A DNA stretch of 64,000 nt from Dipylidium caninum (GCA_017562135.1 QEYB01000118.1:80831-144830); one strand, 5' to 3'; positions 22,270 through 34,600 are shown, counted from the stretch's first letter. Program-made: numbers and translations. The notes: generated from the sequence alone by a model not told the origin.

Positions 22270-23235
22270 CACTCGTCATTATTACCTAATATCGATAGGC
22301 AGGGGAGGGGATCACAAGTAGTGTCATCAATTCGAAAATACTTGCTACATGGTTTGCGATTAAGGAATAAATTGGGATGGAGAGGGGGGCTGGGACGAGG
22401 AAGGTGGCGATCGTGGGGGCTCAACTGATCCGTATGATTTGAAGGTCGAGGAGTGAGTCATCGGCATTGTACACGGACATTACGACAACCATAACTCCGA
22501 TGCTGCGTGTGTGTGTGTGTGTGTGTGACCCGCTAATCGGTCCTCCATCACACGCCCTATCATCACTTTTGACAAAGCTTCTGTAACACAATTGGCAGCG
22601 AGTGGTGCGAGATCACGGCGAAATATCCTGCAGCATTACCTACTGTACCCTCATGCGAGAGTGGCACGAAAGGGGTAGAGAGGCATTCATTGCCACTGAT
22701 TTTCGAAATCGTCGCCACGCTATGCAATCCTTTTCGGCGATTGTCGGTGAGTCGGCACAAGAGATTCGGTGTTCTCGCGCTTCAACGTTCACTTTCCAAC
22801 CAAGAATCATCCCGCTGCCACCACCTAAGCTTCTCACTGACCCCGCATGAAGGTGCGTTGAGGACAAGCTTCAGAGTGGAGAAGAGAGTGGTTTTCTCCC
22901 CGCAGGCCCACGTTGACGGTGTGACGAAAAATAGGTTATACGGGAGGCTGAATGATAAAGGATTTGAGCCGCTTTCAAGGGGCATTTTCTGTACAAACAG
23001 GACGAGTGGAGTAACTTCAGTCATTGTGAGGCAGCCCTGCTCTTTCACCGCATCCTCACATTTCCAACGATGTTGCGGCCTCGTCGTGGATGCACACTAA
23101 TGTACCGGTGAGAACTCAATGACCACAGCCCCGAAGAGGAGGTGATTCCAAATAGGCGCTAGGGGACTCAAGTGAAGTAGACAGGGGTTTCGTGGTCACT
23201 GAGTGCGTGTTCCCACACCTTCCCTTCATTTAACA
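22270..23235. repeat. Composite repeat: family B (+) joined to family C (-)
   Basis: The left half (22270-22700) is a second copy of family B with a (GT)n tract at 22507-22527 and a spliced-leader-like block at 22530-22544. The right half (22850-23235) is family C inverted relative to 19690-20285. The same B-C junction occurs in reverse at 50170-50945, so the two loci are reverse complements of one composite element. Coding potential is not convincing in any copy. Confidence 0.6.
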
Positions 23236-23984
23236 TCTCCACATATCCTCGCCTCTCACAATGCCCTGCTGAAACAACTGTTCATTCAGTGTTTTAGGTC
23301 GAAGCAGGTTGCCACTCATTATCTCTCAGTAGCATGTAATGACCCGATTACGCCAGGGTGATGCAGTGAGGAGCTGCGGTATTCGTAACTCCTTTTTCAA
23401 CACAAAATAGTTCGAAGTCACAAACCTGCCTTCCGTACTTTCCTTCCCCCGACTTGAAGGCAAAACTGACTCTAGTCCCTCTTTGCCCTGCTGCATCCAC
23501 CTTGGCTCCCCAAGGCTACGCCTCCCCACCCCAACCGTCCTGTTTCGGCAAATTGAGTAACAGAACAACAGGTGAGAGTCATATAATAACGTGGTTCTCC
23601 ACTTACTCCACGGCATCCGAACCTCAATATGTCTCTTCAGTCCACCACATGTCGGTCTGCGTGGGGGATGCTTTTCTTGAATTATCAAATCCCTCTAGGA
23701 GTACATGAGATACCTAATTACCCCTTCGTAGAGTTGTAAACTCATTTGCACTGTGGCCGAGGGTGATTTGCACTAAATCAATGCAGTGGATTGAAATGAT
23801 GTTCATTGTTTTAGGCACACTCAGAGGTCTCTTGATCTTGCATGACATGGAGTGGAAGGGGGAGCTGAAGACGACTAAATTTCACCCTGACAAGAATCGA
23901 TGTGGATGTTTTGTACGTCCCCACGAGTTTTCTCAAAATTAGCCTCTTCTTCCGCCACACTCTTCAACAGTTTCTCACTCTTCT
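23236..23984. other. No supported gene
   Basis: Overlapping frames occur on both strands at 23326-23708 without splice support. I see nothing further. Confidence 0.35.
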
Positions 23985-25210
23985 GCCCGCCTTTTCCTCT
24001 CTCTCTTCATAAAAGTTTCTACCAAGGCTACCACGTCCACGCGAAACTTTAAACACTGTGAATACGGATGAGCGAGGCAAGCCCTCGGAGGGCGGGCGGA
24101 ACAGCTTGTCATCTATCTTATCTCTACCGCACCAACGTGGCTCGCCATCTTTCCACACTTCGTTTTAACAGCCTATTCATTTTCCACACGCAAAACAATG
24201 CGGCTAAATTTCGTTGAATTGAAATGTGACGACAAATTAGAAGTGGTTAGATGAGACGAGCCAGAAAGCTTCTTCCACGCAACCACAGAGTTGCAAAGTA
24301 GCAGAGGGAAAAGGTGGCGGGCTGAAAGTTGATGAAGGGATGGAAGGAAAATTTATCGGCGTTCCCAGACAATCGTGCACACAGTGCAACGCCTACTCTC
24401 GAGATCCACTGCCGAAAACTTTTCTCTCCACTGCCTTATAGCCAGCAAGAGACAAGCCGCATTTGGTGACCGTAGACGCTTTGTGCCATTGAATCCGTAA
24501 TGTTGTGTTGCTTGTTCGACTTGCTCTGCGCACTCTCCATGGGGTATTTCGGGCAGCCAACTAGTAAGGGCAAAATGACTAAGTGTGAAGCATCCCACAA
24601 CCTAGAAGTGAAGAGCTATGGAAGTAGGAGTAAGTGCATTGGTACACAGTGTACAGAAGATGAAAATGATCATGAAATACCAGAAGATGATGTAACGAAA
24701 AATATGCCCACTGAAGAGAAATGCCTCAAGGCGGAAGGGGATAACCTCGCGAAGGCAAGAACTAGTGTTTCAACAGTGAGCGGCAGCGATGGAGGTGTGG
24801 GAAAAGGGGCGGAGCGGGTGATTTGAGAGGAAGACAGTTGGCGGCTTCGGGGAAAGAAATTAACCAGATCACGTCACCTCGAAAGGTGCGCCACAAACGG
24901 GGATGGAGTCAGCCCAAGCGTAGATGCATGGAAACATGTGTTAGACCACTTCGACGAGAGGAATACTCCATCACTGATGAAATGCTCCAGGAAAGAACGA
25001 AAGTAATATTACAATAGGATGATGAGTATGATTTGTTGGAATGGCTGAGGAGAGTTACCCACGACAAAGCGTTGACTCCAAAAGAGAAACACTAGGAACT
25101 CGATAACATTGTTGCTTACCTAGTTGAAAGGCGAAAGGAAGAGATAACTAATGAGAAAATGACAGTTGACCAATCAATTGATTTCCACTTCCCCACTACC
25201 TTACGTCTTC
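23985..25210 (+). pseudogene. Family D copy 1, degraded coding repeat
   Basis: This region is homologous to 27690-28455 (inverted), 26985-27570 and 29480-29880. Protein-level matches include (W/H)LDETSxxASxxQxxS near 24250, (V/L)xxLxCALSx near 24520, and KSxGSxSKCIGTQC near 24612. The frame is open for 108 codons at 24500-24826, continues basic in a shifted frame to 25017 (GRQLAASGKEINQITSPRKV), then LDNIVAYLVERRKEE after a stop. The frame breaks mean a decayed gene copy or sequencing indels. The protein would be hydrophilic, Lys- and Glu-rich. I do not recognise it. Confidence 0.5.
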
Positions 25211-25699
25211 ACTCAGAGACTGCCCTCCTTGTCAAGGTGTATTTTCATGTTAGGAGAAAAGTTGGCCGCTCGTCCGTCCTCTGCACCGTCGAACTGCAAA
25301 CGCCCTTACACGCATCCATGAGACTCTTGTAGCTGGCGGCTCCATCTTACGGCGTTTCTTCAACCTACTCATTTGAAATAGTGGGTTTCCATTCGCACGA
25401 ACACTCTCAGTCCCACCGACTGGGATAAGGAATAGGAGCCACTTTCGCTACAGTAATCAAGGCAAATGGTATGGTTTGAACAATTAATTGATAACCTACA
25501 AACAAGTGTTGTGATAGACTTACTTTCTTTCAATTTAAGTTCTGTCTCAGTCCCACCTTGTGCTATTACTAGGCTCTAAAGACAACGCCCTTCTGCGTAT
25601 TTTTCTACATGACATAAGCTTTGCCCCCCTGCCAGTAAAGAAATTGACAAGTTTCCGAGCATTGCATTGGTTATCGCCAGTGTAGTAATTTGTAAGCAA

Positions 25700-26205
25700 A
25701 GTTTCAATTTAGAGAAGATGTCAGCTGTGAATAGAACTCATCAACTGACATCCAGTCACAGTTGACTAGTGAGCCTTGGAGGCGACTGAATCACTCGAAG
25801 TTGACGATTGATCTCCACTCTCACGAGTCTGCTCACGGATCAGCCTGAGCTGCGGTCGAAAGAATCTGACTGGTGTTTGCGCCTATTTAAGGCGCTGTCA
25901 CGGGACTTCCCTCAAATCCTACCAAGTAGGTCCTACAAACGGTATTCTCAATTTCCGTCCTTCTTGATGCAGTCTGCGCTTAGTGATGCGAAAAGGCTGT
26001 TTGTCGAGCAATCACTGCAAGAAGCCAGATGAGATGATGGTTCATTTTCCACTAAATGCTCCGACTGTTACTGACTCGAGCAGGAGTGACAATTTCCCTC
26101 CGCATCACAGATGTAACGACAGCAAGGCTTCATTCAGGGCAGCAACCGTGAAGAAATGTAATCACAGACTTTCTCTGCACAGGCGGCGTGAAGAGAAATA
26201 TTGAG
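25700..26205 (+). repeat. Dispersed repeat family A, copy 2
   Basis: This is the closest copy to 885-1450 (shared CAACTGACATCCAGTCACAG-like block at 25742). The TATA-like GCCTATTTAAGGC sits at 25881-25893. It ends with CTCTGCACAGGCGGCGTGAAG at 26173-26193, like copy 3. Confidence 0.65.
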
Positions 26206-26984
26206 TGGCGAATTCGCTTTCATCGTCTTTCAGCACTACTCTCGCCCCACTCTTCCCAACCTTGTTTGCGCACAGGCCCCTAAGCCGTTTTCCGCAGTGG
26301 GCCCATTGTCTCAATTTTTCTACTCTGTGCTTAGAGTGTAGACTTAACAATAAACAACAAAGTCGACTGGCGTGGCACGGACTGGTGTTATGTACTGCAA
26401 CGAGATTTGATCGTGTTCTCAGTTGTTTTCCTTCGTTATCTCAGTTCCGCCTTCCCCCACTCTGCTTCCATCTGCCTCGCTCAAAACTCTCCCGCATGTC
26501 TTTGCTAGGCAAGCTACAGCAACATAAGTGCAGGAGGCTCGTTTTGTTCGATTTCTCACTTGGTCTTACCTGTACGACTGCTCCTCGATTCTGACACAGA
26601 GCCGATACTGTCACACGAAGCTCCTGGTGTGCCGCACTTTTGCCGCCCACTGTACGCCCAGACTCGCAAGTCTGTCGACTCTCATCCTCGGCGTTATCTC
26701 GTCGGAATGAATGGAGACGACGAGGTGAATGCATAGGAGCTGATAATCTGAGGCTCTCGATATGATGAAGGTGACTCTCGGATGCCAAAGTGAGTCACTG
26801 TGCCAGACAAGCTGCCGATTTAAAGCCGCAGGGTCGAAGAATAAGCGAGGCAAAGCAAAGCACGAATCTCATACCGCATGGAACTTAAAGAACCGCGAAT
26901 ATCAGTGAGCAGGTCCACCGAAGACTCGCGAAAGAGCCTTCTTGGCAAAGAATGAGTCTGTCGCACGTGAGGGCGGTTGTTCCC
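26206..26984. other. No supported gene
   Basis: Frames of 115-129 codons on opposite strands overlap at 26205-26788 and look like compositional shadows of each other. I see no splice chain. Confidence 0.3.
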
Positions 26985-27570
26985 CTGAACGCCTTCCCCT
27001 CTATCATCTCCACCTCACCACGTGGCTCAACTTCTTACCACACTGAATCTCAATAGCCTACCCATTTTCCACACGTTACTCTCGTCCATTTACTTACTTC
27101 ACAATTATGTCCGAAGTATTGGGGCGAGAGTGACCGAGAGGGCTATTCTGCAAATGAATGCCATTGCAGCGATGCGACTACAATTCCCCTGTTGATGTGG
27201 TGAAGTAGTAAGAGAAGTGAGTAGTTCCATGAAACAGGACATAATTCTTCTCTCATGGATCTAAGAGCTCATTTGTCGATTGTCACTTCGCAAATGTCAT
27301 ATGTCACATGGGAAGTGCTCCACGTCCCCTGAAAATACTCTGCCCAGTACAATTGGTCCTTTTGTAGAAGCCACGGGTTCAGCCGACATCAGCACGTCCT
27401 GCCATGACGCCTACTTCCCATATCCACTGGCGAGGTCCGCTCTACCACTTGGCTCCAGCAGCCGAAACACTCTTCTCCTCACTTTCTGCACTGCCACGTC
27501 ATCTGCGCCAGTGAACCCGTAAAGGTGTGAGTGGTTCGACCTGTTCCGCGCCCTCTCCGCCGGATAATTT
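26985..27570 (+). pseudogene. Family D copy 2, most decayed
   Basis: Matches family D copy 1 in two blocks: CCACGTGGCTC to CCATTTTCCACAC (27019-27075, versus 24131-24190), and a later block including TTCGACCTGTTCCGCGCCCT (27536). The LDETS part is not recognisable and the frame is broken. It lacks the KCIGTQC block seen in copies 1 and 4. Confidence 0.4.
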
Positions 27571-27689
27571 CATGCAGGCAAACGACTTGACTTGTTCATC
27601 GTGCATGGGCGGCCACTGCACGTCAACGTGGCAGAAGATGCATTTATCGTTGGCCTGGTGGGTCAATTCTTCGGCTTTCGTGAGGTAAA

Positions 27690-28455
27690 TTCAGATATGC
27701 ATCGTAAACCTCGTACATGCAAGGCGGTAATATTTCAAGAAAACGCTATTGTCCAAAGGGACAATCAGGTTTAAAGATGATTTTCGTCCACCCTCCCGTA
27801 TGGAGAGTGCGCAGAACAGGTTGAACAATTCACATAACTTTACATCTTTATTGGCGCAAAACGCGTCTATCGTCATTGAATGTGGCCTGTCTCTTACTGG
27901 CTCTAAGGAAGTGGAGCCCATAGAAGAGGAGAAGAAGTAGATCAGAAGTCGACAGTGGATTACGAAATTAGGTACCATGGCACCGACGAGGGCGAGAAGG
28001 AGCGCCCCTCCCAAAAAGGTCTGTAGCTCTCTGTTAACAGGATTTTAAGTGGACGTGAAGAATTTCTCCTGCCATCCATTCATCTCCTTTCAGATCGACG
28101 ACGCAGTCCACAAATGGGCTCTTTAGTTGCATGAGGGAAGCATTACGACTGGTCTCATCTAAATGCTTTTTAGTTCCCATACTACTCCGCCCCAGCAACA
28201 TGCTCTTGGCGATGGAAGACGGGAAATAAAGAAAATGGTGGTACAAAAGCTTGTCTTTGCATTCTTCCAATTTATTATTTCATTTCAGCTCAAGAAGGCT
28301 TAGTAGCATTCTTTCTCAAAATAATCTCCGAACCCACGTTTGTTGCGGTGCGTTCAGCGCGTCCATGGCGGGCTCGCCTCGCTCACCGATAGTCGAAGGG
28401 TTTAAGCTCCGATGTGGGTGGGGGGGGGGGGCCTTGAGAGGAGCTTTTATGAAGG
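27690..28455 (-). CDS. Family D copy 3, inverted, best preserved
   Basis: Two long minus-strand frames lie in series. The first (28270 to 28034, 78 codons) contains KHLDETSRNASLMQLKS, then GDEWMAGEILHVHLKSC. The second (28014 to 27691, 107 codons) contains TSLEPVRDRPHSMTIDAF and ELFNLFCALSI. Upstream non-coding sequence to 28455 also matches copy 1 (GTGAGCGAGGCGAGCCC block at about 28365). The two frames are separated by a stop and about 20 bases, so this may be two exons or one frame with an indel. The product is unknown. Confidence 0.4.
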
Positions 28456-28916
28456 CGTGAGAAATTGTGATGAGGGTTGGTGGAAGAGGAGGCTGATTTC
28501 AAGAAAATGCTTGGAGAAGCGATCTCATAATTTGTACTACGGAAGTGTTGACGTCACCGATCACGGTGGCGTACAGGTATCACTGTAGGGCTGAACGAGT
28601 CGAGGAGGACAGTATCTGCGCGGGTGAGGTGTGAGAGGCGGGTGGAGGAGCGATGCAAGAAGTTACAGTTGCATAAGTCTACCAACTTATTTCGCGTTTC
28701 CTTATTCATTGCATTTATGCCCATCTTACCTTGCTCAAAGCTCCCCATGAAATGTCAAAAGAGCAGAAATTGTACAAATGAGTTGGCCAGAAAATTTTCC
28801 TTGGTGGCAGGTTTATTGCATGCAAAGAAGACTTGAATGAATCAGCTCTGCAGGTTGAAAGATCGTGAAAAGAGTGGTGGGGAGTGAGACGAAAATTGAG
28901 ACTTGAATTTAAATAC

Positions 28917-29056
28917 CTTCATAAAAAGCCCTCTTGACGCCGGCAAAAACGTATGCGAAACAGTCATCCACGCAGGACATGCCTAAAGCTGCTCCTTTCC
29001 CGTGAAATAACAATTTAGCCCGACACTTTATTTGTGCGGCGTCTAGAGCGATGTTT
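28917..29056 (-). CDS. Well-bordered internal exon candidate
   Basis: A minus-strand exon of 140 bases starts after a pyrimidine-rich acceptor (TTCTTGTCACTTCTTC...GTGTTAG) and ends at TATGAAG/GTATTT. The translation is strongly protein-like (NIALDAAQIKCRAKLLFHGK, then a GMSCVDDCFAYVFAGVKRAF segment). It begins and ends with one split codon each. Neighbouring exons are not identified. No domain recognised with confidence. Confidence 0.4.
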
Positions 29057-29162
29057 CTAACACCCGGTGAAGAAGTGACAAGAAAAAAATCAATACTCGC
29101 AAACAATTGAACCGTTGGCCTACGATTTTTTGATTGGCATTTTCAAAAATATTCTTCCAACG

Positions 29163-29320
29163 ATGGGCAATGCACGTTCTTCCCGGAGCCAGTCGGGTCT
29201 CGTGACCGACAAGAAGAAGTCGTCACGCCGTCGTCGAAGAAGCAGATGGGTCTCCTGCGAAGGAGGAGGGCTTCTACTGCCGATTTCGATAGCCTCCTTA
29301 ATCACCATGACCGGTTGAAG
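29163..29320 (+). CDS. Short frame with N-terminal MGNARSS and basic run
   Basis: ATG at 29163 begins MGNARSSRSQSG, the type of sequence that is N-myristoylated, followed by KKKSSRRRRRSR and a hydrophobic end, with a stop after 51 codons. The basic run is coded by repetitive CGTCG/AAGAAG sequence, so it may be chance. An overlapping minus frame is equally open. Weak. Confidence 0.2.
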
Positions 29321-29324
29321 AGCA

Positions 29325-29880
29325 GTGCTTGACATATCAGAGGGGAAAATCACAGAAGTTGCCCCTGGCGTTGTCACCACCCACGAAACTACTGTTCAGG
29401 CAGTAGAACACTGTCGAAAAACAGAAGCCTCTCATATCCCCACAAAAGCCTCTTTGGGCATTTTTAAACTGCGAATTGTGACCATTTGGCCACGTGCTAA
29501 TTTCACATCCGAAGGGCCTGTTCAGACGGGCGAAAGGACTGAGTGTAAGGCCACACAAGACCTAGAAGTGAAGAGCTGTGGAAGTAGCAGCAAGTGCATT
29601 GGCACACAGTGTGTAGAATATGAAAGTCATCATGAAATATCATAGTATAACATGATGAAAAGTGCGCCCACTTAATCGGTGTTGCTCAAAACGGAGGGGG
29701 ATAACATCACGAAGAGGAAAACTGATGCTGCAACAGTAGAACACACAAGCACTTGCAAAGCCAGCGCGCCAACGACAATGGCAACCAGGAAAGTGTGGGA
29801 AAAGAGAAAGGGTGGGGCATTTGCGCGGAGGCCAGTCGCTGCAGGAAAAGAACTTGACCGAATCACGTCATGAAGAAAGG
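29325..29880 (+). pseudogene. Family D copy 4
   Basis: From about 29480 this copy matches family D copy 1: TECKATQDLEVKSCGSSSKC here against TKCEASHNLEVKSYGSRSKC there. The continuation after a frame break (29679-29870) aligns with copy 1 (EGDN, GKE(L/I)(D/N)(R/Q)ITS). Upstream of the match, 29325-29480 is open and protein-like (LDISEGKITEVAPGVVTTHE), with no counterpart seen in copy 1. Stops at 29643 and 29872 break it. Confidence 0.45.
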
Positions 29881-32155
29881 TCCGTCACAATTAAAGTTGT
29901 TTCATGGCAATCACGGTTTGCTAGTCACCAATGTTTAATATGTCGCTGCTTACTATCAAAAAGGAGTCGTTAACCCCGCCTCTGAACAGGCAAATTGTGC
30001 TCGGGATTACACGAAGAAGCATCCGTATTCACACCCTACTTACAACACAGTGAGTGGACATGATTGATCGGCGAGTCAAACGACTGCGTCTTCGTCGTCA
30101 TTCGGTCCCTGATAGGGTCTTTATCCCACATTGTGGTCAAGTTATCTTTTTCTTCAAGTAGTTTTTACGTAACCCGCCCATAGGATATTTACTGATGCTA
30201 TTGCGATGTCTCTCATATGCTTGAAATAATTTCCTCTTTTCGCCACATATTTATTCTTATCTGTTTTTCCTCTAATCTTATGTTAATCTCTTTCTTGCTA
30301 CTTGTCTCCCTTTTTCATGGATTCATGTGTTACCTTCCTCTTTCCAATTCAGATTTTCAATTTCAATCATTTCTTTCACTTTAGTTCGTTTTTCACATTC
30401 CTAATCTCTTAGAGTTAGTGCAATTCGTTGCATGACAAATACTTTACGCAATTGTTTGACACTTACAAACAATACAACACTAGGCATGTCCATTTTCTCA
30501 TTTTTTAATTAAAATTAACTCGTTTGTTCCCATTTTGATATCGACTGAGAGGACTTGTGGTCATTCCTGTGTCGCCATCGGTGTCGGAAAAATCTCTCCT
30601 ATGTCTGTTCACGGATGGAAATTAAGAACCGCCTGAGAAGCATTTAACTACGGACAAAAAAGTGGCCTCCGAATTGAAGAAAGGCAAATTTGTCATCAGT
30701 GTGAGCGATGCCAGGTTAGACGATGTCCGAAACGTGTGTCACTTGGCGTGACTGGATATTGCGGAGACAGCTGCGGAGCCAGACTCCCTGTGAGAATGAC
30801 TGAATGGGACCTTACCAAGAGCCGCATTACTTGCTCTTCATGCTCACCTTCCTGAGTGGTCTATTTTGACGAATAAATGTTATAGACTTTCAAGAAGACC
30901 TTCCTTGGTAGATGCGAAGGATTTTCTTCTGAGTGAGGCAAGAAGTCGTTTCATTTTCATCACAATCCCCATTCACTCACTTTCACTCTCGACTTAAGCG
31001 GTTTCCGAGTCGCCTCTGACTGCTGTTTTCGTCCACGCTGCTGCAAGAGGAGAGGAGAGGAGTGGAGCGGAGGACAGAGAGATGGATAGAGTGAGAGAGA
31101 GCAAGAAATTATGCGTAAGATGCCTGCATCTTTACCGAGGAGCAATTTCTGCAAGTTGGGTGTCTTTACATTTCCTCTCATTTTACAAAGCTCTGCTGAA
31201 CCCGTTGCTTATTCAATGATTCAAAGCACAAAAATGTGACTACTAACTACATTTCAAGCAGGGTCAACATCTTGTTTGCCGCAGAGTGATGCAGCAATGG
31301 TCTTCAGGGCGTGCAGCTACCGTTTCATCCCGCGATAGACCGATAAATATCTCCCCGACAAATTTAGCAGACAGATGAGTACTTTTGTTGTGGTGCACCT
31401 CATGGAAACACTGCAGGCTGGCGGAAAAAAGGAACACCAGGATTAAACAATAATGCGACGACCCTGCGTGAGTGCTTTCACAGCACAGCACACAGACAGA
31501 CACACGTGCGAACTCTAGCGGGGGAAATCGGGTTATTGGATGTGCTCCTATGGCTGTAGTAGAACCCTTTGACAGGGAGGCTCTCATGCCACGACAGCCG
31601 TGGTGGGAGGCGTCAAACACGGCTAAGTCAGTCTTAGGCCACTGAACACCTCGTTGCCGACCCTTCCACTCTACCCTTCCTCAGGCCATCATGGGAGTTT
31701 ACATTCTGCGAGCCCAGATATTGCCAGCACAGCCGGTCCACCTCGTAGGGCCCATCATTTTCATGGAATTATTTTCCTCCCTCATCGTTTCGACCACGCA
31801 ACCACCTCATTGCAATGCTTTACGCACCCATGCACGCCACGTAAACACATTTCTTCTGATAATGTGTAATTACGTATTACTTGGTGCTACAGATAAAAAG
31901 CGTGAAGAGAGAAAGAGGAAAAATGTGAGGCAGGAGTTGAAGGCAGGGGAGAATCCGAAGTAGGAGGGGAAACGGGGGGTGAATTCTTCGCATGGGAAGG
32001 TTCACTTTAGCTGGCCAAGGCAACTGCTGGATCGCGAGTGTGTGCCTAAGTGGGAGATGTTAAGACATGAAACTACGTCTCCTCCCCTAATGCACCGTCT
32101 CACCTGCTCGTCTCCTTGCAATGAGACGACATTACTTGTTGATGCTCTTTTTCAG
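29881..32155. other. AT-rich spacer, no supported gene
   Basis: From 30170 to 30550 the sequence is T-rich and clearly non-coding. Frames at 31264-31963 lack splice support. A GAGAGGAGAGGAG purine patch lies at about 31050. Confidence 0.4.
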
Positions 32156-32230
32156 AGCGTCAAAATTCGCCTTGTGAAGTCGACAAGAATTTGCGCCGTC
32201 GACCTAGAGGCAAATCAAAACAGTTGCGAG
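32156..32230 (+). CDS. 75-base exon candidate
   Basis: It starts after CTCTTTTTCAG and ends before GTAACT, phase 0 at both ends, and encodes 25 residues (SVKIRLVKSTRICAVDLEAN and onward). If the donor is skipped the frame continues to 32320 with Cys and Lys residues, with an alternative donor at TTCAAG/GTATAC near 32300. No partner exon was placed. Confidence 0.3.
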
Positions 32231-32429
32231 GTAACTCATTTTGCATGCAAGAGTAGAAGCATCAAGTGCTGTATTCAGAAGATTCTGAAGAAGTATTTCA
32301 AGGTATACTACTACATCGCGTAAGTCGCTCTCAGTTATCGTGCCAATTTCCTCCTCCTCGTCGTCGTACTTGGCTGCAGAGGCGAGGTTTGAGCTGTACG
32401 TTGCCTCAGAGTTGATCGAAGAACGATAA

Positions 32430-32760
32430 AGACGAGTTGCGGTAATCAATGTCTACATAAGTGGGACAGAGGAATGCCTGGACAGAAGTGGTCGTTTGTC
32501 ATATGTGAAATTTGTTCCAATTCAGCAAGCATTAGATCGTACGCGCTTCCCATCCATTTGTCGGGGGCTGCCATGTCTCTATGTGGATGTGTGCAGCAGT
32601 CACTGAACTGCAACACGAATTTTCCTTGTATTAGCTTCATCGCCATTATGCAAATGTTTGAGATAACCACACTGCGAGCCCTTACGGGTGCCTGTCGAGT
32701 GCCCAGTCCGTCAGAGAGTGTGAAGGAAGTTCCTGCGCGCTCTCTATTCAATGAATGAAT
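32430..32760 (+). repeat. Family E/E' copy
   Basis: The left part matches 49990-50090 (GGAATG.CTGGACAGAAGTG). The right part (32590-32760) matches 18085-18260. So two repeat blocks found apart elsewhere are adjacent here, consistent with one larger element. Confidence 0.5.
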
Positions 32761-33039
32761 GGCCGTCACCTCAACGAGATTCGTCACGCAGGATAGCGTG
32801 AGGGTGACGTAGTATCGGGATTAGTGCCGTAAGGACGTAGACTAAGCGGAATACGACCAAATTTGCGTGTGTTCAAAGGCTCCTCGTCAGCGTCTTCAAA
32901 CTCGAGAAAAGCATCAATCAGAAAAACAAAACGAAGTAGTTTTCGCTCCCCAATTAACTACCCTCGCTCTTCCCAACTTCGAACCGCACTCTAACCCAAG
33001 TCACGCGCTTGTGCGTTGTCATTCTGAAGGCGGCTTTCT

Positions 33040-33190
33040 AATGGGCTATTGGGCGTCCGACCTCTCACCACCATCCATCGAATACCAGCGACCTCCTAAA
33101 CGCCGACAATTCCAGTTCATTGTCATAGTTCGTCACCGACGGTACGTACGCACATCCACAGAGAGCAATCGCCGTCTCAGACAAAACGAT
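33040..33190 (-). repeat. Family E fragment, inverted
   Basis: AATACCAGCGACCTCCTAAA at about 33080 is the reverse complement of the block at about 50162-50188, and the flanks also match. It is about 300 bases from a direct copy (32430-32760), so the locus carries both orientations. Confidence 0.5.
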
Positions 33191-33284
33191 GAAATACACG
33201 GACTATCAACTAAATGCTAAATTGGAGCAAACTATCGGCTTTTAACAAACGAACACTTCTACCCCGAAATTCCTTCGCTCACGG

Positions 33285-33490
33285 TTTGAGGGGTTGCAGA
33301 GAGGCAGTCGGAGGCCAGGAGTTGGTGTCAAAAATACTCCACATCTCACCGCAACCGCTATTTCACGTCCGACTCATAGAAGGGAGAGCGACCATTGATT
33401 GCGCTCTCTCTCCACGCGAAGTGGGCTGTCTGACTCTGGGGAAGCAAACCTGCACGATAACGAGGCTGTGCAGAGAGAACGGACTGTGAC
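33285..33490 (+). repeat. Family F, copy 1
   Basis: This is the inverted partner of 48515-48705. Shared blocks are AGGAGTTGGTGT, AACCTGCACGATAACGAGGC-like, GGGCTGTC, and GTGCAGAGAGAAC. Internal stops on both strands; no gene. Confidence 0.5.
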
Positions 33491-33904
33491 ACTATTGTTC
33501 TACTAATGTAGTGTGCCTCACTCGTGTGAGGCATGACGGAGTCCTGACGACGTGGGGGCGGGGCTGATGCGATACCATGTAAAAATTGAAGTGAAGGAAG
33601 GAGGGTGGCACATGCCGTGATGTAAGCACTTGGCAGACTAACACTTCAGCTTCTCTTCGCCAGAGGGGGGAAGCTTGACCACCCAACACTCACTGGTAAG
33701 TATCCTACATCACGTCTCTTTGGCACTGAAAGTCGGTCACCAATTTCCTTCCCGGTTGTGGTCCTCCATGAAGCCATGCTTTCCGACATGTCTAATGCAG
33801 AGAAAAATGGCCATTGGTGGCGTCGAGGCAGTGAAAGTGAAGTAGGGGCTGCACAGACAGCGACTTCCATTCAGCTGGCATATCCGCGAATTGATAAGTG
33901 CCAC

Positions 33905-34090
33905 TTTAAGCGCTCACTTGATTGAACTGACGGAGGACGCGTGATAAAGCCTTAAATAGACCCACACGTCGGTCAGCTTCTCGATTGACGTCATCTCGAT
34001 TGAAACTCCGCTTGTCACTCACTACATGGGCAAGGGAGGAGAGAACGGAGTAACAAATTTGAGACAGAGTTGACAGATAGGCCCCAATAC
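33905..34090 (-). repeat. Dispersed repeat family A, partial copy 4
   Basis: Read on the minus strand it holds GTAGTGAGTGACAAGC, GAAGCTGACCGACGTG, and the TATA-like TCTATTTAAGGC (33949-33960). Confidence 0.5.
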
Positions 34091-34364
34091 GCTGAATTGA
34101 AGTATGGGTGGAAGACGTGATTCGGCCACATTCTTGGCATATTACGCCTCTAGCAGGAGGCTTTCCCGTCATGGCTGCCAAACTGCTCTGCGGAGCACAT
34201 TGCCTTCGTGTAGACGTGGAAGATTGCAGCGTGCAAAGAGCTAGCGATGCATCTGCGCAGGTGATGGTGCCATTTTTAAAGAAGGAGAAGTCTCGCTTGC
34301 CATGGGGCCTTGAGCAGGTCAACGCCATTAAAACATCCAGCCGTTCCCTTCTTCCCTTTGGTAA

Positions 34365-34600
34365 CTCACCTTGTGCACAGGGAGCGTGGAGTAGAATGCG
34401 CAGCAGTGTAATCGTTTGACAGACCTGAGGCAGAGAAAACAGTGCATGTGGTTAAATGGAAGATAGGGGAAGCGAAAATACTTCACTGCCACGCAAAAGC
34501 CATCAGCTTGTTCAACTCCATGCAGAATACTGGCTTCCTTCCTGCCTGCATTTCCTACCTCGTGGATCTCGCATTGCAACAGCGTCCCACCGCATTCCTC
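34365..34600 (+). repeat. Family A tail fragment
   Basis: Matches the 1355-1460 tail: GCACAGGGAGCGTGGAGTA, CAGCAGTGTAATCGTTTGAC, GTGGTTAAATGGAAGAT. The part after 34470 is weakly similar to 1450-1560. Confidence 0.45.
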
